64,000 nt of DNA from Holophagae bacterium (GCA_029263455.1 JAJCXM010000019.1:1-64000); one strand, 5' to 3'; positions 1-8,074 are shown, numbered from the stretch's first letter. Numbers and translations are program-made. Notes: generated by a model not told the origin, from the letters alone.

Positions 1-508
1 CCGGTGGAGGGGCGATCTTCACCGTCTGCGCGTCTCCGTCTTCCACCCCTTCACAAGCCTTACAGGTGTATTTCGGTCGCACATCGACGATCACTTTGAA
101 CTGGCGGGGGATCACTTCCAAACGTTCGGCCGACTCGCGACTGATCTCGCTCATCTCGGCACCGCAGGCACAGACCTTATCCGCTTCCGGGATGTCGTGA
201 ACCCGCTCTTCGCGTGGCAACTTGTCCGAGAAAGGACGTGTGGGCTTGGATCGCGGCTTCCTCGGCTTGTGTTCCTCTTCTGGCTTCTCTTCGCAAGGGC
301 ACTCCAACTCACCCTCGAACAAGCCCAGCTGTTCATCCGTCAGCTTGTCGGCTTTGGGACCGAACTTGCCGAATCGAAGAAAGCGATTTTCCTCGCGCAG
401 CAGACGTAGTTCCGCTTCCTTCGCCGCGCTTTGTTCCTGCAACTCCATGACCATCTTTTTAAGTAACGCGGGGTCGTCGGGAAGAGCTTTTCGCCTGCTT
501 GACTTCAT
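1..508 (-). CDS. tnpC: IS66 transposase TnpC, N-terminal part
   Basis: An open frame of at least 169 codons starts at ATG 508 and continues past position 1. It starts MKSSRRKALPDDPALLKKM, then has a leucine/glutamate-rich coiled-coil segment, FLRFGKFGPKADKL, an acidic linker, and a zinc-binding region with CACG and, further on, KYTCKAC. This is the standard N-terminus of the IS66 DDE transposase (leucine zipper, then zf-IS66). The catalytic DDE domain is outside the window. The ORF is intact as far as it can be seen. Confidence 0.88.
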   Translation of the reverse strand, partial: MKSSRRKALPDDPALLKKMVMELQEQSAAKEAELRLLREENRFLRFGKFGPKADKLTDEQLGLFEGELECPCEEKPEEEHKPRKPRSKPTRPFSDKLPREERVHDIPEADKVCACGAEMSEISRESAERLEVIPRQFKVIVDVRPKYTCKACEGVEDGDAQTVKIAPPP

Positions 509-574
509 GTGTATTTATACCACAAATACCTGATATTAAACAAGTTAAGTGAAACCATGAGTCAACTTTTTTGC

Positions 575-919
575 TCACGCAAGCATCTCGTATTGCAGTC
601 TTTGATGGGCTTGGCGGATATCCAAGCCAGCCAGCAACCAGTCCAACTCTCGGGCTTTGATTTCCAGCACTTCGTCAGCGCTCTTGGGCCACTTGAAGCG
701 GGACTCCTCCAACCGTTTGTGCCACAGACAGAAGCCGTTCTCGTCCCAGTAGAGGGCCTTCACCATATTCGACCGGCGGTTGCAGAAGACAAATAGATCA
801 CCGCGGAAAACATCGTAGCCGAACCGCTCATGAACTAGGATCGAAAGCCCGTTGATCGCTTTGCGCATATCGGTGGCACCCACAGCCAGAAACACGCGGC
901 GCCCCTGGCCCCATCTCAA
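575..919 (-). CDS. tnpB: IS66 accessory protein TnpB (Orf2)
   Basis: The 114-residue protein carries the IS66 Orf2 signature VFLAVGATDMRKAINGLS near its start and the ALYWDENGFCLWHKRLE segment in the middle. The length matches the family (about 110-120 residues). The start is TTG at 919, which overlaps the TGA stop of tnpA, so translation is probably coupled. TnpB is required with TnpA for transposition of IS66 elements, but its biochemical role is unknown. The gene is intact, so the copy may still be active if tnpC is complete. Confidence 0.9.
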   Translation of the reverse strand: MRWGQGRRVFLAVGATDMRKAINGLSILVHERFGYDVFRGDLFVFCNRRSNMVKALYWDENGFCLWHKRLEESRFKWPKSADEVLEIKARELDWLLAGLDIRQAHQRLQYEMLA

Positions 920-1284
920 CGCACCGCCCCAACCGCACGGAGCACCATGGCGAGGGTTTGTTCCCCCGTCCCATCATTCACCTCGATCACAAAATCACGC
1001 CATCCCAGCCGGACGTTGGCAACGCTTGTCCTTGGGCCTGGAAACTGAACGAAGCGGACACTCTCGCTCTCATCTTCTTGAGTGCTCGATACGAACCGTT
1101 TTTTCCAGTAGATGAATTGCGCGAGCGGGATGTCACGGTCACGACAAAACCCCGTCGCCGTTTCGGCGCTGGTCTCCCACGATGCGATGACCTCTTTCCA
1201 AAACGACCGCTTCTCCGCCCGCGACGCACCTTTCAGTACGAAACGGCTCTCCTTCTCTGGGACCTGAACTTGCTGATTCAACAT
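916..1284 (-). CDS. tnpA: IS66 accessory protein TnpA (Orf1)
   Basis: This 122-residue protein has the IS66 TnpA-type helix-turn-helix region (KRSFWKEVIASWETSAETATGFCRDRDI, given here by its key residues W, SG-like turn and FYYWKKR-type end, here FIYWKKRF). It starts at ATG 1284 behind a strong ribosome-binding site (GGAGGTGACACC). It lies first in the IS66 gene order and overlaps tnpB by four bases. The family role is DNA binding within the transposition complex. Confidence 0.82.
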   Translation of the reverse strand: MLNQQVQVPEKESRFVLKGASRAEKRSFWKEVIASWETSAETATGFCRDRDIPLAQFIYWKKRFVSSTQEDESESVRFVQFPGPRTSVANVRLGWRDFVIEVNDGTGEQTLAMVLRAVGAVR

Positions 1285-1334
1285 GGTGTCACCTCCATGC
1301 CGTCAGTTTGACCCAACGCTCTACTGCCGCCTAG

Positions 1335-1991
1335 ATGCGGTTCTCCTCCCGCTTACAACGATCGATGCTGCGAGCGCTGTACCGCGCTGATGAGAACAAT
1401 GTCCGCCGACTCGTGAAACTTAACCCCAATTTAATCAATACCCGCGCCCCAGGCGGAAAAATTGCGCTGCACTATGTCATTTCTTGTGCGAACGACCAGC
1501 TATTCTGGGATACGAGCCCGATAAGCATGGGATGGCTGGATCGCAAAGAACTGTCGCTGGTAGAAGAGCGATTGAAACAACGATGGCAGCGCGTCGCGAA
1601 CATTCAAGACATACTCAAACACATCAATATGGATAATACCGACCGTGCTCAGGCGTTCGTAGCCGCATGTCAAAGTGGACAACACGAATTGATCGTAGCC
1701 CTCATTGCTCAGGGTTGGGACGTTAACTTGGAAATTGAATGGGACCCCAGGACGCCATTGCGAGCGTTCGTGAATTCAAGAGCTGCCAAGATCAAAACCT
1801 TACGCCTGCTGTTGGCGGAAGGTGCCGAATTGGGGCATTCAAAGCGCTCGATCGATTTCGATCGTCGAGAGTTTGAGTCGCTGGAATACATCAGGCAAAT
1901 TCTTAGCACTCAACCACTCCCAAACGCCTGGAATGAAGAGACGTTGCTATCAAAAATATGCGACTTCTCATTTAATTGCGGTCCAGAGTAG
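1335..1991 (+). CDS. Ankyrin-repeat-like protein whose 5' end is supplied by the IS66 end
   Basis: The 218-residue reading frame shows two ankyrin-like stretches: ALYRADENNVRRLVKLNP with ALHYVI near the start, and AFVAACQSGQHELIVALIAQ followed by TLRLLLAEGAEL around residues 105-165. No signal peptide is visible. The first ATG (1335) lies inside the predicted IS66 terminus; the next in-frame ATG is 1365, just outside it, and neither has a clear ribosome-binding site. The gene has therefore probably lost its true start to the insertion and may be a 3' remnant. Ankyrin repeats mediate protein binding; the partner is unknown. Confidence 0.6.
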   Translation: MRFSSRLQRSMLRALYRADENNVRRLVKLNPNLINTRAPGGKIALHYVISCANDQLFWDTSPISMGWLDRKELSLVEERLKQRWQRVANIQDILKHINMDNTDRAQAFVAACQSGQHELIVALIAQGWDVNLEIEWDPRTPLRAFVNSRAAKIKTLRLLLAEGAELGHSKRSIDFDRREFESLEYIRQILSTQPLPNAWNEETLLSKICDFSFNCGPE

Positions 1992-2010
1992 AGGCGTGCC
2001 GAAGTTAGGA

Positions 2011-2307
2011 ATGACCAGGGAACAAGCGGCTCTTCTACAGACATGCCAATCTGTAATCCTAATAATTCGACTGATGGGCTACAAGGGCCAAAATGGAGCG
2101 GGATTGAGTGCGCAGGACAGTATTCTATTAGCAGACCTGGCCGACGCGATCCTCAATATCCCATTGGCATTGGCAAATGATGAATTTGACCTGAGTTTTC
2201 ACACAGACATCATGCTGGGCGGGTTCGAAGAGAAACACAGGGACGCTGTTTTCAAGCCACTGCAATATTATAGAAATCATTTAGAGTCTAATCAGCTGGA
2301 TTCATGA
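2011..2307 (+). CDS. Small hypothetical protein downstream of the ankyrin-like gene
   Basis: ATG 2011 opens a 98-codon frame with a leucine/isoleucine-rich helical start (LLQTCQSVILIIRLMGYKG) and the segment LADLADAILNIPLAL. The frame is open further upstream without a good start. AGGA lies one base before the ATG, which is too close for an ideal site. It follows the ankyrin-like gene by 19 bases and could be its operon partner, or part of the same decayed gene after a frameshift. I do not recognise a family. Confidence 0.45.
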   Translation: MTREQAALLQTCQSVILIIRLMGYKGQNGAGLSAQDSILLADLADAILNIPLALANDEFDLSFHTDIMLGGFEEKHRDAVFKPLQYYRNHLESNQLDS

Positions 2308-2347
2308 TAAAGCCTTGCCCTGCGTTGCCTGTGTTTGAGGCGAACCA

Positions 2348-2761
2348 ATGATACTCAAAGCCGTCATGCTCGAGTTCTTCGAATGCGAGCGGCAATATGC
2401 GTCCTGTGACTCGCGCCAACTAGAGCGCCAGATTTGCCTTATCTTCGATGCGGCTGAGCCAATCCATATCTCCTGGACTTGGGAACGTCAAATCGGCCCA
2501 TCTGATCCACCCTATTCTATTGGGTACAAGAACGAGTCGTTCTTCGACACTGCGCCCGATATCGTCATCGACGCCTCGTCGGCTGATATTTGGCGTGTGC
2601 TTATAGGTGAACGCCTAGCCTTTGCTCACCCGGATCAGGAGGCGCAAATTCTACGATTGAAGTCACCAAGCGCTCAGGTTTTCTGTTACACGTGGGGCAA
2701 GGACAGCGTCTCGATATCTGCAATTGATCCACGGGAGCATACGTCATACCCTGAGAGTTAG
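2348..2761 (+). CDS. Hypothetical soluble protein (137 aa)
   Basis: The frame starts at ATG 2348 behind a good ribosome-binding site (TTGAGGCGAACCA). The protein is mixed alpha/beta in appearance and rich in aromatic residues (SWTWERQIG, DIWRVLIGERLAF, VFCYTWGKDSVSI), with no signal peptide or membrane segment. It follows two other small genes on the same strand 41 bases downstream. I do not recognise it. The small acidic proteins in this cluster would fit immunity-type proteins, but nothing in the sequence proves that. Confidence 0.55.
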   Translation: MILKAVMLEFFECERQYASCDSRQLERQICLIFDAAEPIHISWTWERQIGPSDPPYSIGYKNESFFDTAPDIVIDASSADIWRVLIGERLAFAHPDQEAQILRLKSPSAQVFCYTWGKDSVSISAIDPREHTSYPES

Positions 2762-2858
2762 TACCGACCGTAAATAAACAAGATTTGTGCATCTAAACCG
2801 ACCAAAATTTCTACTCACTTCCATACCTTTTACTCCAGTCGCACGTTTTCGATCCTTT

Positions 2859-4127
2859 CTACTTGATACAGAAATCTTTGTGGAGAAGACTCCAGTGATA
2901 TTTGAGTTTAGACTTGTGCTCCGCATTCATCGGCAGGTCTTCAATCGCTGAAGGCCATAGGTCTCTTGCCTTTTCCATGGCTTCGTCAAGATGAGGCTTA
3001 ATCGAACGCCACACAATGCCAGCTCGATCTGCCCAATGTTGGAAATCTATAAATGAGCATTGATACCAATGGTTGTTTTTCGCCAGTTTGAGTGCAAATT
3101 GTTGCTCGTCTTGCATATATACACTGGTTGTCAGGATATCGTAAGCTGGCGAGAGCCTAGGCGTTACCCTGTCTGGATAAAACAAACTCCAGTTCTTAAG
3201 GTGCGCGTCACCATTCGCAAGCAGAATATTTACCAACAATCGTCGCGCGAATTGCTGTACATCGGCCAATCCATCGGCGGAATACTCATAAAGGATTCTA
3301 CCGATTTGCTCATAGTTGGCAGAGTTATATTTCTCGTGCGCGTATTTCACCAATACTTGCGCAAAATCTTCCATATGAATCCGCCGGTCTATGTCTCGAT
3401 CAAAACGCTTGATGGCGAAAGCGTATTGCTCGTCGGGGAATTTGATTTGAGGCAGGTTATCTAATCTATCCAGCCCGACGAGCTTAATTTCAGGGATATC
3501 GACACCTACTAGTGCGGCCAGTTTCATAGCTGTGTACTCGTTTAATGGCACATCCCTATGTACAGTCGAAGGTGTCTTGATAATCCAATCACCGAGTTGG
3601 TCGCCCGTAAACAGGTTATAACGGCCATCCTTTTCCTTCATAGAGAACTTCATCTGTACTCCGGCCAGCGAGAACCTCCTTTCCTGCGTGACCTTTTCGA
3701 ACATAACCAGTTTTGCGTCTCGATGACTTAACAATACGCTCTTAGGTACATCAGCTGGGTCCAACGGCGTGGCAATAAGCGCCCCCGGTAGATCAGCGCC
3801 CAGATAAGTTAATATTTGGAATTCATTATCTAAATGAACCTTAAGTCCTCGTGCGATCAGCTCCCTCAATGAGCCTTCCGGCAACAAATTGGATAGTGAG
3901 GGATACAGCTTCTGGTTCCGCGCCAGCGGTGTCGCCATTAGCCTATCTGAGCGTGGAAAGTTAGGATGAGTTATGAGGCTGAATGTAGGGCGATCAGGGT
4001 CCTGGGCAAACTCATTAGCAAAGCTCAACTGGTTACGTCCATCGTGATAGCCGACCAAATGGCCCACTAATATTCCGTGCAAAGTAATTTTGAGTACATT
4101 GACTTCGTTAGCCTTGTTGTGACTCAA
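2859..4127 (-). CDS. hipA: HipA-type serine/threonine kinase toxin
   Basis: The protein (422 residues from TTG 4127) has the HipA architecture: an N-terminal couplet-like domain (LPEGSLRELIARG), the activation region around RFSLAGVQMKF, the catalytic loop NGDAHLKNW near residues 305-313, and the metal-binding aspartate in PAYDIL near 330. HipA kinases phosphorylate aminoacyl-tRNA synthetases or similar targets and stop growth. The start was chosen at TTG 4127 because it overlaps the hipB stop (TTGA) and has GAGGA six bases upstream; an alternative TTG lies at 4154. All key kinase residues are present, so the toxin looks active. Confidence 0.9.
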   Translation of the reverse strand: MSHNKANEVNVLKITLHGILVGHLVGYHDGRNQLSFANEFAQDPDRPTFSLITHPNFPRSDRLMATPLARNQKLYPSLSNLLPEGSLRELIARGLKVHLDNEFQILTYLGADLPGALIATPLDPADVPKSVLLSHRDAKLVMFEKVTQERRFSLAGVQMKFSMKEKDGRYNLFTGDQLGDWIIKTPSTVHRDVPLNEYTAMKLAALVGVDIPEIKLVGLDRLDNLPQIKFPDEQYAFAIKRFDRDIDRRIHMEDFAQVLVKYAHEKYNSANYEQIGRILYEYSADGLADVQQFARRLLVNILLANGDAHLKNWSLFYPDRVTPRLSPAYDILTTSVYMQDEQQFALKLAKNNHWYQCSFIDFQHWADRAGIVWRSIKPHLDEAMEKARDLWPSAIEDLPMNAEHKSKLKYHWSLLHKDFCIK

Positions 4128-4471
4128 TTCTCGTCCTCGAGCAAATCCTGCCAAGGATCGTCGCCTAGATTGCTCTCGGCAACGTTTTCGTTATACGAAG
4201 GCTTACGATGGGTATAACCGGTATCGTCACTCTCAAGTGCCGCCTTCACGGCACTAAGCTTTTCTTTGGGAATGAGCATTAACTCGCTGTTTAGGCCTTT
4301 GGCGATCAGTTCCAACGTGTTTAGCCTAGGGTTGCCGCTAGACTCTAGACGCTGATATTGCTGACGCAACATGCCCACACGCATAATCATATCGCCTTGT
4401 TTAAGGGCTAATGCCATACGCCTCTTTTTGATTTGCTGCAGTAAAGACTGCGTATTCGTAATCATATACAT
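4124..4471 (-). CDS. hipB: HipB-type antitoxin, XRE-family DNA-binding protein
   Basis: This 115-residue protein has an N-terminal helix-turn-helix of the Cro/cI type (QQIKKRRMALALKQGDMIMRVGML, with the recognition stretch RQQYQRLESSGNPRLNTLELIAKGL) and an acidic disordered tail ending DPWQDLLEDEN. It precedes hipA and overlaps it by four bases, the standard antitoxin-first layout. By analogy it binds HipA and represses its own operon through the repeats just upstream. ATG 4471 is used; ATG 4465 is a possible alternative. Confidence 0.85.
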   Translation of the reverse strand: MYMITNTQSLLQQIKKRRMALALKQGDMIMRVGMLRQQYQRLESSGNPRLNTLELIAKGLNSELMLIPKEKLSAVKAALESDDTGYTHRKPSYNENVAESNLGDDPWQDLLEDEN

Positions 4472-4486
4472 TGCTTTCTAATCAAT

Positions 4487-4583
4487 ATGCAACATATTAG
4501 TTTCTTTTATTTATTTATGCAACATATAGATTGCAACTACTTCAAATATTAGCTGAAAATGCACAAAGCGACATATGTGTTGC
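4487..4583 (-). promoter_or_regulatory. Predicted HipB operator repeats upstream of hipBA
   Basis: Two near-identical direct repeats, ATGCAACATATTAG (4487-4500) and ATGCAACATATAGA (4517-4530), are exactly 30 bp apart, about three helical turns. The second is part of an imperfect palindrome GCAACATATAGATTGC (4519-4534), and another palindromic site with an ACATATGT core lies at 4568-4583. HipB-type repressors bind repeated palindromes in their own promoter, so these are the likely operators. Binding is inferred. Confidence 0.55.
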
Positions 4584-4719
4584 TTCTTCAAGAGTGGGTC
4601 GTCGAAGGGTCCGTTGCCAGGTAAAGTCAACAAAATACTACCGATCGGGAATAAAAGTAGTTGGTGGAACCGAATATCAACAAGATGTTACCGGTCAGTG
4701 ACATCTATCCGCGAGATCG

Positions 4720-5315
4720 CCTTTTACAGATGCGCTCCGGTAGGATCTGTCCTAGCTAGCACTGGAAGCGACCTAGGCCCGTAATTCGACGGCTTGATGT
4801 GTCGCCCGATGGGGCTCAGGATTCTTTTCTGACATATCCCGACCTCACGGTCGGGGTTATATCCTGTCGCGGTATGACGCTTGGGAGGCCATGAGAGACA
4901 AGCGAAATGCAACCATCTAGGTTGTTTGCGCCACATCGCGAATTCGGACAGCGAAAACCGTGGTAGACGAACCGGGTGATGGAGAGAGAAACCCAAGCGT
5001 CGGAGGTGGAAGTTTTGTTGCTGGGTTGTGTCCGCATGGGACAACATGCGCGCCAATGTTTTGAGCCTCAAAGAGGCGGCAGATAATAGCCCCGGTCGTA
5101 AGGCCAGGGTTTCGCCCAACACCCGCACAGAGCCCCTTCGGGCGGCAAAAGGTTGGCTAAACTAACGAGTTTAGACCAAGGCCGTTCACTGACCAACAAT
5201 GCGGAATGAACCGCTAGTCCTAGGAGATTGAAACACCGTGAATCTGAGTCAAGTTTCATCGGTTGACATTGCCCTAACTTTAGCCGCATAACTGTCCACT
5301 GAGCACGGCGTTGAG
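4720..5315 (+). other. Hairpin-rich region without a convincing gene; possible structured RNA
   Basis: No frame here has a supported start, yet many hairpins occur on the plus strand: CCCGACC-TCAC-GGTCGGG (about 4838-4857), GTTGTGTCC-gcat-GGGACAAC (5022-5043), CCTC-AAA-GAGG, GGTC-GTAA-GGCC with a GNRA loop, a stem closed by a TTCG loop (about 5129-5145), and CTAAACT-AACG-AGTTTAG (about 5157-5175). GNRA and UUCG loops read correctly only on this strand. I see no group II intron domain V, tmRNA, RNase P or rRNA signature. It could be an unrecognised structured RNA or remnants of a mobile element. Confidence 0.3.
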
Positions 5316-5324
5316 GAGACATCC

Positions 5325-5864
5325 ATGAAGTATCTGTTTAATATTTCTTTATTAGCGGCAGTAGCCCTATTGTGCGTTAGTTGTGGTGAAACAAGCGCAC
5401 AGATAGAAAGTCCAAAGTCCTATGACAACGCAGGTCTTCAGTTCGAATATCCCGGGAACTGGGAAGTCGCAGAGGATGTTCAACAAGAACATAGTCGCTA
5501 TCTTTTTGTCGAGTCGCCAGGAGACGCTATTTTGATAATCCAAGTATTCTCAGCAGATGATGCAACTGATATTAAAGATTACGCGAAAAATTTTGCTCAA
5601 TCGGCCAAAAACGCAACTCCCAGTTTGGATTTCGCCGACTCGGCATTTAGCAGTGTAGATGAATCAGGTGGTTACGAGATTCTTACAGAGAAATTCTCGG
5701 TGGAAAATTTGGGTGTAAAGATAGCTCATTTTAGGAAATACCGACGTAAGGTTGTGTCTAACCGAGTCTGCTTTATTATTGAGCAGGTAGCAGAAGAGGA
5801 TCGCGACAAGGTAACAAAGGGATTCGAGCTTATCGTTTCAAGCTTCAATTACAGCATTCCCTAA
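5325..5864 (+). CDS. Lipoprotein, PsbP-like fold possible
   Basis: The 179-residue product starts at ATG 5325 after GAGGAGACATCC. A hydrophobic signal ends in a lipobox (LCVSC, cysteine near residue 20), so the mature protein is lipid-anchored. The body begins with YDNAGLQFEYPGNWEVAED, a pattern common in periplasmic PsbP/DUF1795-like proteins, and ends in an antiparallel-looking VCFIIEQVAEEDRDKVTKGF segment. No catalytic motif is visible. It stands alone, with a MITE-like repeat 86 bp downstream. The function is unknown. Confidence 0.75.
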   Translation: MKYLFNISLLAAVALLCVSCGETSAQIESPKSYDNAGLQFEYPGNWEVAEDVQQEHSRYLFVESPGDAILIIQVFSADDATDIKDYAKNFAQSAKNATPSLDFADSAFSSVDESGGYEILTEKFSVENLGVKIAHFRKYRRKVVSNRVCFIIEQVAEEDRDKVTKGFELIVSSFNYSIP

Positions 5865-5949
5865 CAAGTAAGTATCAACTAGGGAGTCGTCGCAGCAAAG
5901 CCAAATAGGCTATTACCCGCATAACCTATCCTTGTAGCACAGGCGTCTC

Positions 5950-6099
5950 GAGGCTGTCTCATAAGTGCCGATTCTTGACGTGACGGTTAAAGTGACCATC
6001 CGAGGTTGGCGTAATTAACTAAAAACAAAATGCATATAACCTCTGGCTGGAAGCCAAACTCACGTTCTTGAACCTTGACGCGAGATATGGGACAGCCTC
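5950..6099. repeat. MITE-like repeat, copy A (150 bp)
   Basis: The element starts GAGGCTGTCTCATAAGT and ends with the imperfect inverse (revcomp GAGGCTGTCCCATATCTCG). It shares the internal motif ATAACCTCTGGCTGG and the segment ACTCACGTTCTTGA with copies at 15285-15565. The flanks also carry an inverted CACAGGCG at 5938-5945 and 6104-6111, so the inverted repeat may extend further. No ORF is present. This fits a non-autonomous element moved by a transposase elsewhere. Confidence 0.65.
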
Positions 6100-6480
6100 G
6101 TCTCGCCTGTGATGAAATAGTTTGATTTAAAACAACTTACTCCCTTATTTGCCAGCGGCAAACGGAGTGCGCGAGTCGACGGGAGTGCAGCGACCGAGGC
6201 TCCGCTTTAGACGAAGGAGTCGCCAAACTAAAGAGCCCCCACCGGGCATCGAACGCAGTGAGGTGCCCGGGCAAGTGGCGTAAAATCACACACACCTCCC
6301 ATTTCTCTCGCGATCGAACTTCGCTGCGCTATTCGGCTGGCGACTTAAGTCGAATTTAAGCGTGCCCTCGTTTGTACCGCAGATAATTTAGATCCATAAG
6401 TCTGGTCCTAAACGCGGATCGATATCTCACTCGATGCAACCAGCACTGCGAAAATGGCAGGAGTCGGCTCCGGCCACTTC
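6100..6480. other. Intergenic stretch without a recognisable gene
   Basis: This stretch lies between the MITE-like copy and the terminator of the exported-protein gene. It holds a hairpin CCGGGCA/TGCCCGG (about 6241-6271) and several short G/C-rich inverted words (for example cttcgctgcgct near 6319). No frame has a start with a ribosome-binding site. It looks like decayed repeat sequence. Confidence 0.4.
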
Positions 6481-6518
6481 ATTTGAAAAGGGGGCCTACA
6501 CGCGGCCCCTTTTCAAAT
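6481..6518 (-). terminator. Intrinsic terminator-like hairpin
   Basis: A long inverted repeat, ATTTGAAAAGGGG and its complement with one bulged G and a 7-base loop, lies 15 bp beyond the stop of the minus-strand gene 6533-7213. On the minus strand the 3' arm ends in CTTTTCAAAT. It probably ends that transcript. Confidence 0.65.
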
Positions 6519-6532
6519 GTAACCTTTTGTTC

Positions 6533-7213
6533 TTAGGCGGCTAGGCGGCGACGCATCGCCAAACCGACACCCGCTATTCCCAACAATACGCTAAATACAA
6601 TCAACATCGTTTGGGACATGGTAGGTATCACGATGCTTGGGCTGTAATAGACGGTGCCATTCCACTCACGTGGAAAAAACGAGCCGCTAAAAGCTGGACT
6701 AGCCTGTCCGGTGTTTGTCGTAATCGAAAAGACACCGTTAGAATAGACTGTGGGCCCACCGTTGGTGTAGTTGACATTACTGCCTCCGCCATCCGTTGTC
6801 CCATCCGTACCTTCGTCATGATCGCCCGGTTGTGAACCGTCGGTCGCGTATGATACAAGATCGACATAGATGCCATACACCTGACCGGGATCCATAGCCA
6901 ATCCTCCAACCGCTACCGCAGTCGGTAAATCCACACCAGCAGGAGTGACGGCGCTGTCGGTACCAAGAAGGGTCCATGCACCTGACGTATTTTCAAAACC
7001 GACCGATGTTCCAAGTTTGTAATAGACGGCAACCGTTTGTGTCGTTACGCCGCCAATGTTGCAGTCGAACGAATCAATCGTAACGGCATCGGTCGACACC
7101 ACATCAAAAGTGTTACCGGCAAAACTGTTATTCGCTGCGAACTGTGTTGTCACGGACTGTGCTAACAGCGCTACCGAGCTAAACGTAATAAGGAACAAAA
7201 CAAAATTCTTCAT
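6533..7213 (-). CDS. Exported protein with IPTL-CTERM-like sorting tail
   Basis: The product (226 residues from ATG 7213) has a signal peptide (MKNFVLFLITFSSVALLAQS) and a beta-rich, aspartate/glycine/threonine-rich body. Its C-terminus reads IPTMSQ, then a hydrophobic helix, then MRRRLAA. This is the tripartite layout of IPTL-CTERM (TIGR04174-type) sorting signals, with IPTM in place of IPTL. In known cases an exosortase-type enzyme processes such tails; none is in this window. The body has segments like GQVYGIYVDLVSY that recur in surface proteins of this kind. TTG 7219 is an alternative start, but ATG 7213 gives the better signal peptide. Confidence 0.8.
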   Translation of the reverse strand: MKNFVLFLITFSSVALLAQSVTTQFAANNSFAGNTFDVVSTDAVTIDSFDCNIGGVTTQTVAVYYKLGTSVGFENTSGAWTLLGTDSAVTPAGVDLPTAVAVGGLAMDPGQVYGIYVDLVSYATDGSQPGDHDEGTDGTTDGGGSNVNYTNGGPTVYSNGVFSITTNTGQASPAFSGSFFPREWNGTVYYSPSIVIPTMSQTMLIVFSVLLGIAGVGLAMRRRLAA

Positions 7214-7219
7214 GACCAA

Positions 7220-7744
7220 TCAACCTCAATGTATGCAGTATTTTCAAAGTGGAAATAGAATCTGTGAACTAGGCACTACGAGAATTATACCGCAGCAGGA
7301 ATGGGCTTGTCCCGTCAAAAGCAGCGAAACTGGCAATGTGGGCAATTGAGGGTGCGTCTGATGGCTCTTCTTTTGTCGATTTCTATGCAGCGTTTCAATC
7401 CAATGTCGTTGCCTACCCCCGGTGCAGCGCCGTATTCTTACCCGTGTTTTAGGCGAACGGACGGCCGTTTTCTTGTTGCCGTGCGGATGGATTCTGCTCA
7501 AAACTGCTTCGCTCAGATTGCCGATCGGTTCAGATTTGGAGAAGGACGATCGACTGCCGCATGTTTTCCAGAAGCCACCCGACCCCGACCTCCGACGGCG
7601 GCTTTTTGACCGACGACAGGTCAGTTAGTAAGCCTAATGCTGGTAGCTGTTGCCTTTCGAACGTAATCGCACGATCAGAAATTCAACGATCTAAATAGAC
7701 GGCAAGCTATTTGTCGCTATCAAGCCAAAGGATTTCACAGCCCT
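7220..7744. other. Intergenic stretch, nothing supported
   Basis: Several frames of 60-100 codons are open on both strands, but none has a ribosome-binding site, a plausible composition or a known motif; the translations are rich in arginine, proline and cysteine as expected of random frames. The promoter of the minus-strand gene starting at 7213 should lie at the left edge. Confidence 0.4.
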
Positions 7745-8074
7745 CTATACCGCGACTTTCCTGCCATTACTGACGAGTTCCGCCTTGTACCAGCCACCAT
7801 GCTGCCACGAATAGTAAAGCAGTGCGGAACAATCCGGATGCCTGCTCATAATGCTCTTCCACAACAGGTTTGAAGCCATCAAATCGGTTAAGACATGTGC
7901 GAAATTGACATCGAACCGGCTGGCTGGGGCAACCTCTTCTAACGCCGAGTCCCGTATCTGAACACGTACAAAGAACTCCGCGCAGATATTCTCCGCCGTA
8001 CTTGGCAGAGCTGGAAAAAGATCGCAATTCGATTCCAATCCCAACGTAATAAGCAAAACTAAATATCCAAACAT
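7745..8074 (-). CDS. Small exported hypothetical protein
   Basis: The frame encodes 109 residues, starting at ATG 8074 with AGGAAACC immediately upstream as ribosome-binding site. The N-terminus (MFGYLVLLITLGLES) is a short hydrophobic signal. The body contains four cysteines counting the one after the signal and ends GGWYKAELVSNGRKVAV, with no family I recognise. A periplasmic or surface location is inferred from the signal only. Confidence 0.55.
   Translation of the reverse strand: MFGYLVLLITLGLESNCDLFPALPSTAENICAEFFVRVQIRDSALEEVAPASRFDVNFAHVLTDLMASNLLWKSIMSRHPDCSALLYYSWQHGGWYKAELVSNGRKVAV

Larger units (their letters stand above)
1..1356 (-). mobile_element. IS66-family insertion sequence, tnpA end (partial)
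   Basis: Three minus-strand genes in the order tnpA, tnpB, tnpC have the content and order of an IS66 element, and tnpC runs off the window edge. On the minus strand the sequence starting at 1356 reads GTAAGCG, the terminal motif usual for IS66 ends, so 1356 is my estimate of the element boundary. The next eight bases (1357-1364, aacgatcg) would be one copy of the 8-bp target duplication typical of the family. The other end is outside the window, so neither the inverted repeat nor the duplication could be confirmed. Confidence 0.85.

Noticed and set aside
4720-5315. Group II intron or rRNA/RNase P/tmRNA fragment
   Set aside because: I found no domain V-like motif, no reverse transcriptase, and none of the conserved blocks of these RNAs.
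4724-5322. Long minus-strand open frames (134, 73 and 84 codons) in the hairpin-rich region
   Set aside because: They overlap each other in different frames, lack ribosome-binding sites, and have Arg/Pro/Trp-rich composition. Absence of stops is explained by base composition and hairpin structure.
7244-7628. Plus- and minus-strand frames of 68-102 codons in the gap after the exported-protein gene
   Set aside because: No start signal and no recognisable protein features; the frames overlap each other on both strands.
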